From: Chitinophagales bacterium
GTDB lineage: Bacteria; Bacteroidota; Bacteroidia; Chitinophagales; JADIYW01
Direction: 5' to 3'
Assembly: GCA_017984135.1 (NCBI GenBank)
Contig: JAGNZZ010000017.1
Coordinates: 1-46,827 of the forward strand
DNA length: 46,827 bases
Part shown: positions 7,736-16,981 of the stretch, piece by piece
How the letters are laid out: the number at the start of each line of letters is the position of its first letter
Numbering within the stretch: the first letter of the stretch is position 1
The notes under the pieces: generated by a model
Databases searched by the model: none
Told to the model about the DNA's origin: nothing
Seen by the model: the letters and a program-made list of their open reading frames with translations, nothing else
Program-made: the position numbers and the translations under genes

Positions 7736-9368
7736 TAATTTTGATAAAAAAGTAAAATCGATGCTTGAAAATTCAAGCGTGGAACCACCTGCTTTTTTAT
7801 GGAATTCTATTGAAGAAAAATTACCGATTTCAACACCTTGGTATAAAAAACATAAATATGTTCTTTTCTTGTTGTTTTTTAGTTTGTTTTCTACAGGTAG
7901 CCTTATCATTTATGAAAATCAATTCATTTCTAAAGAACGAAACGCTACTGCATTAAACAAAAGAATGTATAAAGATGAAATTTCTTTTAAAAACAAGAAA
8001 AAGAATAATTTTATTGCAGGAAAAGATACGTTTTCTACATCTACCTCTCTTGATTTGGCTACATCTGATCTGAGCAATGAATCTAATAATTCAACCCAAT
8101 CAATTGCTAAAAATCAGCAAAAAACATCAACAGTTGTATCATTTTATGAATCGACAGCAAATGCTACAAAGAGTGCTCCAAAATCGACTGCTCAACAAGT
8201 AGCAAAAGAACAAACCAATAAAACAAATCGACTACATAAATTTGAAGTTAAAGTGAACAAAAGTGATGTTGAAAATGAGATACAACCAGACTTAACTACT
8301 GTTTCTGATGAAAAATTAACGGCAAAAAAAAGTAATAAAAAATTGGCTACTGCGATTGTTTCCAAGAATAAAAGTATTTCTGAAAAGAATAAAACAATTG
8401 ATGCAAAATCGAAATCTATACTATCTGTAAAATCCAAAAACAAATTTAAACAATCAGCTAACACTACTTATTTAGCAGCTAAAAATTCCATTAAATCAGA
8501 TACTGTAAATAAATCATTGCGCCAAGATGACGTTACAAAACCAATTTCTGAACCTATTAGAAATGTAATTACTCCAAATTTATTAGTGTCCATATCGCCA
8601 ATAAAAATGGAATATTCTCCTTTGAATGGTAGAAGTACCTTGCGTTCATTTGTTGAACCAGCAAAATTAGAATATTTAGCAATTGAAGATAATGCAATTG
8701 GTATTGATAATTTATCGCCAAGCATGGATAAAATGCTTAAAAATTTAAAACAATTTTCAGGTTATGATATCAATAAAGGGATTCATTTCGGTGCATTTAT
8801 TCTGATAAATAATGTATGGTTGTCTAATAAAAAACATAGTATGGATGAAAACACACAATCTATTCGTCCGATGATAACCTTTGGGAAAGCTTATGGAATA
8901 AATATTGGTTATGATTTTTCGGATCGTTGGGGAACGCAAATCGAGTGGCAAATAGCGGAACAAGGTCAAAGATATAAGGTAAAACAAGCCGACCAATATC
9001 ATACAAAAGAGATTAATTTGTTGTACACTAAATTTCCTATTGTAGCTAAATACAAACAAACTTTTAATAATAATTACAATGCGAAACCTATTGCGTTAAG
9101 TTTTATTTTCGGTCCACAATTAGGCGTTCTAATTAAACAAAAATATTCATTAGCTGGAGAACCAATAACGTCAATGGCATCCTACAGTAAAGTAGAATTT
9201 GGAATGTTAGTAGGATTTGATTTTGATTTATTTATGACGAGAAATGTAGCAATGACGATTGGTGCAAGAAGTGGTTTTATGGCACCTACGCAACGCAATA
9301 AACCAATGAGTTTTCAGTTAGGAATTACTTCTCAGTTCAATTTTAGATTTCCTAAGAAAATAAAATAA
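7716..9368 (+). CDS. Probable dual-membrane-spanning anti-sigma factor (N-terminal anti-sigma segment, one TM helix, outer-membrane barrel)
   Basis: A 550-residue protein starting at GTG 7716, inside the sigma gene. Residues 1-45 (FDKKVKSMLENSSVEPPAFL, then WNSIEEKLP) resemble the short cytoplasmic helix of Bacteroidota anti-sigma factors. Residues about 47-66 (KYVLFLLFFSLFSTGSLIIY) form one membrane helix. Residues about 70-300 are Ser/Thr/Lys/Asn-rich and look disordered. From about 350 (INKGIHFGAFILINN) to the end (FNFRFPKKIK) are alternating strands of an outer-membrane barrel of the OMP_b-brl type. One chain could therefore touch cytoplasm, periplasm and outer membrane. This matches the Dma (dual membrane-spanning anti-sigma) architecture reported, to my recollection, in Bacteroides. 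The likely job is to hold the sigma factor until the outer membrane senses a signal. An ATG at 7761 is possible but would cut the anti-sigma helix. Confidence 0.8.
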   Translation: MSKSLNNNFDKKVKSMLENSSVEPPAFLWNSIEEKLPISTPWYKKHKYVLFLLFFSLFSTGSLIIYENQFISKERNATALNKRMYKDEISFKNKKKNNFIAGKDTFSTSTSLDLATSDLSNESNNSTQSIAKNQQKTSTVVSFYESTANATKSAPKSTAQQVAKEQTNKTNRLHKFEVKVNKSDVENEIQPDLTTVSDEKLTAKKSNKKLATAIVSKNKSISEKNKTIDAKSKSILSVKSKNKFKQSANTTYLAAKNSIKSDTVNKSLRQDDVTKPISEPIRNVITPNLLVSISPIKMEYSPLNGRSTLRSFVEPAKLEYLAIEDNAIGIDNLSPSMDKMLKNLKQFSGYDINKGIHFGAFILINNVWLSNKKHSMDENTQSIRPMITFGKAYGINIGYDFSDRWGTQIEWQIAEQGQRYKVKQADQYHTKEINLLYTKFPIVAKYKQTFNNNYNAKPIALSFIFGPQLGVLIKQKYSLAGEPITSMASYSKVEFGMLVGFDFDLFMTRNVAMTIGARSGFMAPTQRNKPMSFQLGITSQFNFRFPKKIK

Positions 9369-9378
9369 ACATAAATAA

Positions 9379-9981
9379 TTATTTTATTTCAATAAATCGA
9401 TACTCCAATTGAGCTTCCATTAATTGTTTTTCAAACAGAACTGAATGTGTTTGCTCAATATTTATTATAAACGTAGATTGACTATTCAATTGTTGTTCCA
9501 CAATAGTTGCTGATGCAGCATGGCATATTTTATATACTTTATTTATAGATTCATAACAGCACGTTATTTGATAAAAAACCATCAGTTTGTGTTCTACAAT
9601 TATTGTTGATTGTAATGTTAATCTTGCACATTCTTTATAAGCAGTAATTAATCCGGAAACACCTAATTTGATTCCACCAAAATAGCGTACCGCAATAACT
9701 AATGTGTTTGTGATATTGAAAGAGTCAATTTGTCCTAAAATAGGTTTTCCAGCAGTACCATTTGGTTCTCCATCATCATTTGTTCTGTAATTATTTTTAT
9801 CTAAGCCCAAGCGATATGCATAACAATGATGCGTAGCTTTTGGATGTAAATTATGTACATACAATAGCTTGTTTTTTAGCTCAAATTCATCTGTGATTGC
9901 AAATGCAAATCCGATAAATTTACTAGATTTATCTTTATATATAACGGATTCAATTGGTAATATGGTATAATAAACAGCCAT
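9379..9981 (-). CDS. YigZ/IMPACT family protein (UPF0029)
   Basis: A 200-residue member of the IMPACT/YigZ family. Family marks: KDKSSKFIGFAFAI near the N-terminus, HHCYAYRLG (about residue 55), NDDGEPNGTAGKPILG (about 70-85) and the signature VIAVRYFGGIKLGVSGL (about 96-112). The C-terminal part from about residue 140 is the short DUF1949-like domain. Bacterial members have no settled function; the eukaryotic relative IMPACT acts on translation control through GCN1, and binding to nucleic acid or ribosomes is often proposed. ATG 9981 is used rather than TTG 9990, because the latter would overlap the upstream stop. It follows the EamA gene by 5 bp and is likely cotranscribed with it and ribD. 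Confidence 0.9.
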   Translation of the reverse strand: MAVYYTILPIESVIYKDKSSKFIGFAFAITDEFELKNKLLYVHNLHPKATHHCYAYRLGLDKNNYRTNDDGEPNGTAGKPILGQIDSFNITNTLVIAVRYFGGIKLGVSGLITAYKECARLTLQSTIIVEHKLMVFYQITCCYESINKVYKICHAASATIVEQQLNSQSTFIINIEQTHSVLFEKQLMEAQLEYRFIEIK

Positions 9982-9986
9982 TAAAA

Positions 9987-10856
9987 TCAACTTAAAAAAC
10001 CGATTAAAATTATACTGGAAATGGCTAAAATAAATCCGATTATTTTTTGTGTATTCATTTTCTCTTGAAATAAAGCAACTCCTGCAATAGCCGATAAACC
10101 TACTATGCCTAAATTATTAATTGGAAAAATAATTGAACTTTGCCAGGTTAAAGTATCAAGTGTTTTAAGTAAAAAATACAATGAAAAATAATTGGGAATA
10201 CCTAATATAATTCCACCTGCCACATTTTTCCATTGATATAAATCTCGTTTACCTATATTTAAAAGAAGCCCGAAACTACAAGCTCCAGCAAATACAACAA
10301 TTGTAATTGGATGCGACCATGAAGCATTTGGAATATTATTTTGAATATAATCAAACGTTGCATCACAAAATCCACTTCCAATAAAAATTAGAAACGGGAA
10401 AAATGGGGTTAATTTGCTTTTATTTCCAGTGTTTATTTTCTTTGATTTTCTTTCATAAGTTATTAGTACAACTGCAGCAAAAGCAGCTACAATGCCACCT
10501 ATTTTAATTAGGTTCACTGAATCATTGTAAAAAAAAATTGCCATGACGACCGGAATAACAAAAGATAATTTCATAGCAATACTAGCCGTTAAAACGCCAA
10601 AAAGTTGTGTGGTTTTGCCTACCAATAAAAAAACGAGAATAAATGCGATACCTAATCCAATATTAAATGGAAATCCTTTCCAGGATGGCATTTGTTTAAA
10701 TATAGTAAAATCATCCACAAAAAATAAACCGGTAATGACACAAAAAATATAATTAAATACAATTCCATAAGTCGGATGTATATTCCATTTGTTAAAATAT
10801 CGAAGTATAACAACTAATGAAGTAGCAAAAAAAATACTAAGTATAAGATAAATCAT
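9987..10856 (-). CDS. EamA/DMT-family transporter (ten membrane helices)
   Basis: A 289-residue, almost wholly hydrophobic inner-membrane protein with about ten helices in two repeats, as in the drug/metabolite transporter superfamily. The first half ends with AFAAVVLITYERKSKK and the second repeat starts at LTPFFPFLIFIGSGF. GILPNYFSLYFLL-type helices and the C-terminal QEKMNTQKIIGFILAISSI segment are typical of EamA proteins, where a short amphipathic Glu-Lys link precedes helix 10. The substrate is unknown; family members export amino acids, sugars or other metabolites. The 5' end overlaps the end of ribD by 20 bp, which implies translational coupling. A role in riboflavin or precursor movement is only a guess from position. 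Confidence 0.88.
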   Translation of the reverse strand: MIYLILSIFFATSLVVILRYFNKWNIHPTYGIVFNYIFCVITGLFFVDDFTIFKQMPSWKGFPFNIGLGIAFILVFLLVGKTTQLFGVLTASIAMKLSFVIPVVMAIFFYNDSVNLIKIGGIVAAFAAVVLITYERKSKKINTGNKSKLTPFFPFLIFIGSGFCDATFDYIQNNIPNASWSHPITIVVFAGACSFGLLLNIGKRDLYQWKNVAGGIILGIPNYFSLYFLLKTLDTLTWQSSIIFPINNLGIVGLSAIAGVALFQEKMNTQKIIGFILAISSIILIGFLS

Positions 10857-11886
10857 TTGAATTTTTTAGAACATGAATGATGTCGTCTTGTAAAGAAAAT
10901 GATCGAACTAAGTTGCCTGTTATTATGGGTGATTGAATGTATTTAAGCTCATTTTTTTCTTCAGTTATTTCATTTAAATTTTGTTGATGTGTGATAATAT
11001 GTGCTTCCTCCCAAATTCCAGCAACTATAAATTGTTGTAGAACATTTGCACCACCTTCTATTAATACAGAAATGATGTTCCTATTTTTTAACATCTCAAT
11101 AATTGTAGGAATACTTATTTTTTCTGTTGGATGATGGATGAAAAATGTCTCAGCTTCTTGGTTAAATATATGATGTGTAATAGGAATATGTTGTTTGGTA
11201 CCAATAACCAAACGAACAGGATTTTTTCCATTAACTAAACGTACATTTAATTTAGGATTATCGGTTAAAACAGTAGTTTTTCCTACTAATATAGCTTGGT
11301 GTTCGGCTCTTAGTTGGTGTGTATAATGTTGTGAAAGTGAATTAGATATTTTTAATTCTTCCTTTTTAATTCCGATAAATCCATCCTTTGTTTGTGCAAA
11401 TTTTAATGTGATATATGGACGTTTTTTGTGTTGGAATGATAAAAAATGTTTTAATAGCTCTTCGCCTTCAATCTCTAAAATTCCGGTTATTACTTCAATA
11501 TTATTTTCTATTAGTTTTTCAATGCCTTTTCCATTTACCAAATCAAATTTATCTAAGACGGCAATAACTACTTTTGGAATTTTATGTTGAATAATTAAAT
11601 CCACGCAAGGTGGCGTTTTTCCAAAATGAGAACAAGGCTCTAAACTTACGTACAAAGTAGAGTGTGCAATTAGATGTTGTTGTTCTGGAACAACACTATT
11701 GAGGCAATTTACTTCAGCATGTGCTGCGCCGAACTGAGCATGAAATCCTTCACCTATGATACGGTCGTTATATACCAATACTGCTCCAACCATCGGATTT
11801 GGTGCAACAAAACTATTGCCATGTTTGGCTAATTCAAAGCATCGCCGCATATATTTTTCATGAATAGGTATATTTTTTTGCACCAT
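10837..11886 (-). CDS. ribD: Bifunctional riboflavin biosynthesis protein RibD (deaminase/reductase)
   Basis: A 349-residue two-domain enzyme for riboflavin synthesis. The N-terminal deaminase domain (about 1-145) has the zinc and catalytic motifs GAAHAEVNC and SLEPCSHFGKTPPC, and PNPMVGAVLV near the start. The C-terminal reductase domain (about 150-349) has RPYITLKFAQTKDGFIG and the NADPH-binding VLIEGGANVLQQFI. It deaminates the pyrimidine from GTP cyclohydrolase II and reduces the ribosyl side chain. ATG 11886 is preferred over TTG 11898. A coding-strand TATTTTTG promoter element sits at 11923-11930, about 37 bases upstream. The gene probably heads a unit with the EamA and YigZ genes. The prmC ATG on the other strand begins one base after this start. 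Confidence 0.94.
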   Translation of the reverse strand: MVQKNIPIHEKYMRRCFELAKHGNSFVAPNPMVGAVLVYNDRIIGEGFHAQFGAAHAEVNCLNSVVPEQQHLIAHSTLYVSLEPCSHFGKTPPCVDLIIQHKIPKVVIAVLDKFDLVNGKGIEKLIENNIEVITGILEIEGEELLKHFLSFQHKKRPYITLKFAQTKDGFIGIKKEELKISNSLSQHYTHQLRAEHQAILVGKTTVLTDNPKLNVRLVNGKNPVRLVIGTKQHIPITHHIFNQEAETFFIHHPTEKISIPTIIEMLKNRNIISVLIEGGANVLQQFIVAGIWEEAHIITHQQNLNEITEEKNELKYIQSPIITGNLVRSFSLQDDIIHVLKNSNDLSYT

Positions 11887-11887
11887 A

Positions 11888-12787
11888 ATGAACTTCAAGT
11901 TCCTTGTAATTAGTATATTTCACAAAAATACGAATTTGAACGTACTTGCTTATAAAAATATCATTGTGCCGGTGCTGGAAGAAGCGTTTGATGTACGCGA
12001 AGCGGAAAACTTATTTAAAAATACATTGGAAGATTATTTCAATAAACGTTTTTTGGACCTAAGATCAATGGTGTTGAATGATGAAGAAATAGAAGAATTG
12101 AATTATATATTTGAAAAAATTACCAATCATTATCCCATTCAATATATTTTCAATAAATCCTATTTCTATGATTTAGAATTTTATGTAGATGAAAATGTTT
12201 TAATTCCACGACCTGAAACGGAAGAATTAGTACATTGGATTTTAACTTCGCATACTGCTTCCAATGTTTCATTATTAGATGTAGGCACAGGAAGTGGTTG
12301 TATTCCAATCACTATAAAACACAAACAACCTACTTGGCATGCTACGGCAATAGATGTTTCAGATAAAGCACTTGAGGTAGCTCTAAAAAATGCCAAACAA
12401 CACCATGCGAATATTCATCTATTAAATATTGATATCTTGGATGCTGATTCCGTACAGAAGAGCTTAAATCAATATGATATAATAGTAAGCAATCCGCCAT
12501 ATATACCATATTGTGAGCAATCAAAAATGTCAATTTCTACCGTGTTACACGAGCCGGATATTGCATTGTTTGTTCAAGATGAAACACCATTGTTATTCTA
12601 TGAGCGCATTGCAATTGTAGCTACTCAACATTTAAAAGCAAATGGGATGTTGTATTTTGAACTCAATGAGTTTAATGCTGTTGAGGTTCAATATTTATTA
12701 GAAAAAATAGGATTTAGCAACGTTGAAATTAGAAAAGATTTATCTGATAAAAATAGAATGATGCGTGCTCAATTTATTTCCAAATAG
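11888..12787 (+). CDS. prmC: Peptide chain release factor N5-glutamine methyltransferase
   Basis: A class I SAM-dependent methyltransferase that methylates the Gln of the GGQ loop in RF1/RF2, needed for efficient termination. The N-terminal helical domain ends with YPIQYIFNKSYFYD. LIPRPETEELV is the family motif before the catalytic domain; LLDVGTGSGCIPI binds SAM; IIVSNPPYIP is the NPPY active site that holds the glutamine. The drawn frame (299 aa) starts at ATG 11888, only one base from the divergent ribD start and across the ribD promoter. IPRP falls near residue 105 here but near residue 90 in E. coli PrmC. The true start may therefore be downstream, for example TTG 11936 (then MNVLAYKNIIV). 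It overlaps the convergent nitroreductase by 14 bp. Confidence 0.93.
   Translation: MNFKFLVISIFHKNTNLNVLAYKNIIVPVLEEAFDVREAENLFKNTLEDYFNKRFLDLRSMVLNDEEIEELNYIFEKITNHYPIQYIFNKSYFYDLEFYVDENVLIPRPETEELVHWILTSHTASNVSLLDVGTGSGCIPITIKHKQPTWHATAIDVSDKALEVALKNAKQHHANIHLLNIDILDADSVQKSLNQYDIIVSNPPYIPYCEQSKMSISTVLHEPDIALFVQDETPLLFYERIAIVATQHLKANGMLYFELNEFNAVEVQYLLEKIGFSNVEIRKDLSDKNRMMRAQFISK
11923..11930 (-). promoter_or_regulatory. Bacteroidota -7 element (TATTTTTG) for ribD
   Basis: An exact TAnnTTTG match on the minus strand about 37 bases before the ribD ATG. It would be inside prmC if that gene used ATG 11888, which is an argument for a later prmC start. No clear -33 TTTG is visible at the usual distance. 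Confidence 0.45.
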
Positions 12788-13343
12788 TTTTTTCTATTCC
12801 ACTACTTTGTCTTTTTCCTATTAATGATTCACCTAAATAAGTGCCAATATAAATAATTCCAAGCACTTTGTCTTGCTCGGAAAACCCGAACTGTTCTTTG
12901 AATTTAGGATGGTAACACATGCCTCCAGTACTCCAAAATGTAGCAATATTATTTTCAGTTGCACACAATAATATATTTTGTATGGCACACGATGTAGCTG
13001 CTAATTCTTCTATTTCTGGTATGTTATTTTTATCGCCTCGTTTATTGATGCATACAATAATGTGTGAGCAATTTTTGCCTCTGAATTTTATTTTGTTGAA
13101 TTTTTTATCTAAATATTGTTCGGCAGTTGTCTCACTTTTGTATAGTTCGGCATGCATTTCACCAAAAGATGAAACTGAATTTTTATCATACACAATAAAA
13201 CGCCATGGTTCAGTAAATCCATGTGTTGGAGCCCAATTGGCTGCTTCTAATAGAGCTTCAATTTTTATTTTTTCGATGGCTTCGCCAGTATATAGTTCAG
13301 GGTCAATACTTCTTCTATTTTTTATAATATTCCATACATCCAT
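12774..13343 (-). CDS. Nitroreductase family protein (YdjA-like)
   Basis: A 189-residue FMN-dependent oxidoreductase of the small YdjA/TdsD-like nitroreductase group. The N-terminus has the family pattern MDVWNIIKNRRSID (the RRS binds FMN phosphate), then LLEAANWAPTHGFTEPWRFI. The middle has AATSCAIQNILLCATENNIA, and YIGTYLGES lies near the C-terminus. Such enzymes reduce nitro compounds or quinones with NAD(P)H, and natural substrates are mostly unknown. It overlaps the 3' end of prmC by 14 bp and is read towards it. A one-mismatch promoter element (TAACTTCG) lies on its coding strand upstream of the ATG. Confidence 0.92.
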   Translation of the reverse strand: MDVWNIIKNRRSIDPELYTGEAIEKIKIEALLEAANWAPTHGFTEPWRFIVYDKNSVSSFGEMHAELYKSETTAEQYLDKKFNKIKFRGKNCSHIIVCINKRGDKNNIPEIEELAATSCAIQNILLCATENNIATFWSTGGMCYHPKFKEQFGFSEQDKVLGIIYIGTYLGESLIGKRQSSGIEKTIWK

Positions 13344-13418
13344 ATTTATATATTTAGTGTCGAAGTTAAATAAATTCGGAAGAATACAATAATGTCTTTA
13401 TTTTTACCTTTATAATAC

Positions 13419-16400
13419 ATGTCGCGATTTTACGCTATACTTTTATTTACGTTGATTTGGCTCAGTTTCATAGCCAATGCTCAAAATTCGTTGAATGAAA
13501 ACAAGAAGTTTTCCAATTTTAAAAATAAAATTATAGATGCATCATCGGATACATTATTATTAGATACGTTGCCCATTTTCCCAAACACACTTTTGATAAG
13601 AGATTTTAGAACCGATGAACGTATTTCAACGGAGCAATATCATTTTGACATTTCTACTGGAAAATTAATATTTAAAATGGGATTGAAACCTGATTCCATC
13701 TTAGTTTCATATAGAACTTTTCCAGTAAATTTCACTCAAATAACTCAACATAAATATCCTACAATTATAAAAAAAGGTGATTCTTTATTTTTTGATCGAT
13801 TTTATTTTCAACCCAAACAAGAGCAAACTGCTTCTTTTTTGGATTTTGGAGGTTTAAACTATAGTGGAAATTTTGCACGTGGCATTCAATTTGGTTCCAA
13901 TCAAGATTTAAGTTTAAATTCTACATTGGATTTACGATTAAATGGAAAAATTGGAAATGGAATTGAAATTACTGCATCACTTACGGATAACAACATTCCG
14001 TTGCAACCAGACGGAACCACACAGCAACTTCAAGATTTTGATAAAGTATTTATTCAATTGAAAAAAGATCCACATACTATTGTTGCTGGTGACTACAATT
14101 TAAAAGGTGATGATAGTTATTTTATGAAATTTTCTAAACAATTACAAGGTGCAAGCTATATTGCCGATTTGAAATTTAAGAATGGTATTAAATTAAAAAC
14201 TTCTACCTCCATGGCTGTTAGTAGAGGAAAATTTACTCGTAATATTTTTCAAGGAATAGAAGGCAATCAAGGTCCATATCGTTTAGTAGGAAACAACAAT
14301 GAAACGTTTATAGTTATACTTGCTGGAAGTGAAAAGGTTTATGTGGATGGAGTTACATTGCAAAGAGGTGAATTATTGGATTATGTAATCGATTACAACA
14401 CTGGAGAATTAATTTTTATGCCTCGTTTTTTAATTACAAAAGATTCAAGGATTGTCGTAGAATTTGAATATTCGGATAGAAACTATTTTAGAACCACTGC
14501 ACATCAATCCATTGTTTTTCAATGGAAGAAATTGAATATTTATACACAAGTGTATTCAGAACAAGATGCCAAAAACCGACCAATTGTAAATTCCATTTCA
14601 GATAGTATAAAGTCGTATTTGTCCACCATAGGAAATGATATTTCAAGTGCGTATTCTTCTGGGATTAAACCAGCCAATTACGATCCCAATACCGTTCAAT
14701 ATTATTTGAAAGATTCTACCGTCAATAGCATTACTTACGATTCCGTATTTGTGTATGATACAAATCCAGACAGCATAAAATATACGTTGAGTTTCTCTTA
14801 TGTTGGTGTTGGCAAAGGAAATTATGTGCCGATAAAAAACGCTAATAATGTACGTGTTTATCAATGGATAGCTCCAGTAAATGGAATTCCACAAGGTACT
14901 TTTGAACCTATTATTTTAATTGTTACTCCAAAAAATCAATTGCTTTTTACCTTTGGTACTTCCTATGATATTGACAGCAAAACAAAAATTAAAGCGGAAA
15001 TTGGATTTTCAAATAATGATAAAAACCTGTTTTCATCATTGGGAAAAAAAGAAAATAAAGGTGTGGCGGCAACCATTCAACTCAATAGAAAAGATTCTTT
15101 GAAACGTAACTTAATATTGTACAATGTATTGAATTATGAATTTAAACAAGCAACCTTTCATGCCATTGAACCGTATAGAAACACTGAATTTACGCGTGAT
15201 TGGAATATAGCAAACGTTGTTACGAATATCACCGAACATATTGCGCGCTATCAAACTGTTTTAACTGATGTTAAGCACAATATTACTACTTCGTATAAAT
15301 TCTCCACGTTTATTCGTCAAAAAAAATATCAAGGTTTTGAAAATTGGATAAGTTTCAACATGCATTATAAAAATATAAAAGTGGATGCATCTGCCAGAAT
15401 ATTAAATACGCAAGATTCTTTAGTAAAATCTCTTTTTTTTAGACCTTCAATGTATGTTTCCTACTCTATTTCTAAACTAAAAGGATTAGGATTTGGTGCC
15501 GGTTTTTATCAAGAAAATAATTCGTTTAAAAATAGAAACACACAACAATTATTGATGAATTCTTTCAAAAACAATAATTTCTCTTTTCAATTTTTCTTGC
15601 CAGATTCTGCTAAATGGAATTTCATGTTGGAATATAAATTAAGAAAGGATGTAGCTGTTAAAAATGCACAATTTTCTGATTCAACCATGGCACACACACT
15701 TGAGTTTAAAGGCAGTGCAAATCAATTAAAAAATCAAACGTTTAATTGGACGTTCACCTATAGAAATTTATCCGTAGCAGATACTTCAACTACTCAAAAA
15801 CCAGAACAAACATTTTTAGCAAGAACGGAATATGGCGCACGAATTAAGCGTGGTGTTTTACGTACAAATTTTATTTATGAAATTGGCGGTGGACGTGAAC
15901 GTGTGCGGCAATTTACATACGTAGAAGTGGCTTCTGGTTTGGGGTATTATCGTTGGATTGATCAAAATGGAAATGGCATTAAAGAACTTAATGAATTTGT
16001 ACCATCTCAATTTAATGATAGCGCACAATATATTCGAGTACTTACAGATTTAAATGAATATGTTAATTCTAATTCCACTTCTTATACTCAAAATATTACG
16101 ATTCAACCTAAAATAATATGGTTTAATGCAACTTCAGGCATAAAGAAATTTATGTCAAAAATTACATTGCAATCCTTTATGCAAGTAAGCCGTAAAACCT
16201 ACAAAAATAACATTCGGAAATCCTTCAATCCATTTTTATTCAATACCAGCGATAGTAATATGTTGACTTTAAACTCCAATATTAGGAATAGTTTTATTTT
16301 CAATTCTGGTGATCCTGTTTATTCCTTTTCCTATACGAATCAATTGCTCAATGAGAAAATATTATTGGTCAATGGTTTTGATACTAGAAAAAGAATGGAA

Positions 16401-16916
16401 AATAGTTTAGAAGTTTATTATAACATTAGCCAAAAATTCAATTTCAATTTAAAATTTATACAATCAAAAATAAACTTAAACTCACAGTTTTTTAGCAATA
16501 ATGATTATAAGATTAGAAGCTATTATTTGGAACCTAAGTTTACATATAATTATAAAACGATGCTAAGAACATCCATTAATTATGGGTTTACGCGTAAAAA
16601 AAATGCAGCGATATATGGAGGCGAACATACGTTAGCCAATAAATTAGAATTTGAATTAAGATATAGCAAAGCCACCAAAAACACATTGGAAACTAAATTC
16701 TCCTTCGTGCAGATGAAATACAATGGAGAAAATGGAACTACAAAATCATATACTATTTTAGATGGATTACAACCTGGAAATAATTTTATTTGGAGTGCAA
16801 TTTATACTAGAAATATATCTCAAAATTTAGAGTTAAGCTTGAGTTATGATGGTAGAAAAACAGGCACTGCGAAATTAATCAACACTGGAAGAGCTCAGCT
16901 TAGAGCCATTTTTTAA
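13419..16916 (+). CDS. Large outer-membrane barrel-like protein, Bacteroidota-conserved (SprA-like N-terminal region)
   Basis: An 1165-residue protein with a signal peptide (FYAILLFTLIWLSFIANA, cut before QNS). From about residue 145 the text FGGLNYSGNFARGIQFGSNQ, then DLRLNGKIGNGIEITASLTD and NNIPLQPDGTTQQLQDFDKV, recalls blocks in SprA, the T9SS outer-membrane translocon. About residues 300-350 hold VYVDGVTLQRGELLDYVIDY and NTGELIFMP followed by RIVVEFEYSDRNYFR. The rest is long alternating strands ending in an aromatic-rich tail (AQLRAIF), as in barrels. DQNGNGIKELNEF (about 847-859) looks like a calcium-binding EF/dockerin-type loop. It is half the size of SprA (over 2000 residues), so it is a relative in part, not SprA itself. 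Function unknown; a role in envelope assembly is inferred. Confidence 0.8.
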   Translation: MSRFYAILLFTLIWLSFIANAQNSLNENKKFSNFKNKIIDASSDTLLLDTLPIFPNTLLIRDFRTDERISTEQYHFDISTGKLIFKMGLKPDSILVSYRTFPVNFTQITQHKYPTIIKKGDSLFFDRFYFQPKQEQTASFLDFGGLNYSGNFARGIQFGSNQDLSLNSTLDLRLNGKIGNGIEITASLTDNNIPLQPDGTTQQLQDFDKVFIQLKKDPHTIVAGDYNLKGDDSYFMKFSKQLQGASYIADLKFKNGIKLKTSTSMAVSRGKFTRNIFQGIEGNQGPYRLVGNNNETFIVILAGSEKVYVDGVTLQRGELLDYVIDYNTGELIFMPRFLITKDSRIVVEFEYSDRNYFRTTAHQSIVFQWKKLNIYTQVYSEQDAKNRPIVNSISDSIKSYLSTIGNDISSAYSSGIKPANYDPNTVQYYLKDSTVNSITYDSVFVYDTNPDSIKYTLSFSYVGVGKGNYVPIKNANNVRVYQWIAPVNGIPQGTFEPIILIVTPKNQLLFTFGTSYDIDSKTKIKAEIGFSNNDKNLFSSLGKKENKGVAATIQLNRKDSLKRNLILYNVLNYEFKQATFHAIEPYRNTEFTRDWNIANVVTNITEHIARYQTVLTDVKHNITTSYKFSTFIRQKKYQGFENWISFNMHYKNIKVDASARILNTQDSLVKSLFFRPSMYVSYSISKLKGLGFGAGFYQENNSFKNRNTQQLLMNSFKNNNFSFQFFLPDSAKWNFMLEYKLRKDVAVKNAQFSDSTMAHTLEFKGSANQLKNQTFNWTFTYRNLSVADTSTTQKPEQTFLARTEYGARIKRGVLRTNFIYEIGGGRERVRQFTYVEVASGLGYYRWIDQNGNGIKELNEFVPSQFNDSAQYIRVLTDLNEYVNSNSTSYTQNITIQPKIIWFNATSGIKKFMSKITLQSFMQVSRKTYKNNIRKSFNPFLFNTSDSNMLTLNSNIRNSFIFNSGDPVYSFSYTNQLLNEKILLVNGFDTRKRMENSLEVYYNISQKFNFNLKFIQSKINLNSQFFSNNDYKIRSYYLEPKFTYNYKTMLRTSINYGFTRKKNAAIYGGEHTLANKLEFELRYSKATKNTLETKFSFVQMKYNGENGTTKSYTILDGLQPGNNFIWSAIYTRNISQNLELSLSYDGRKTGTAKLINTGRAQLRAIF

Positions 16917-16981
16917 TAAGTCTAATGATTTTTTAATATCACTTCATCTTGTTTTTAATTTCAAGATTCTATTTTTATTGT

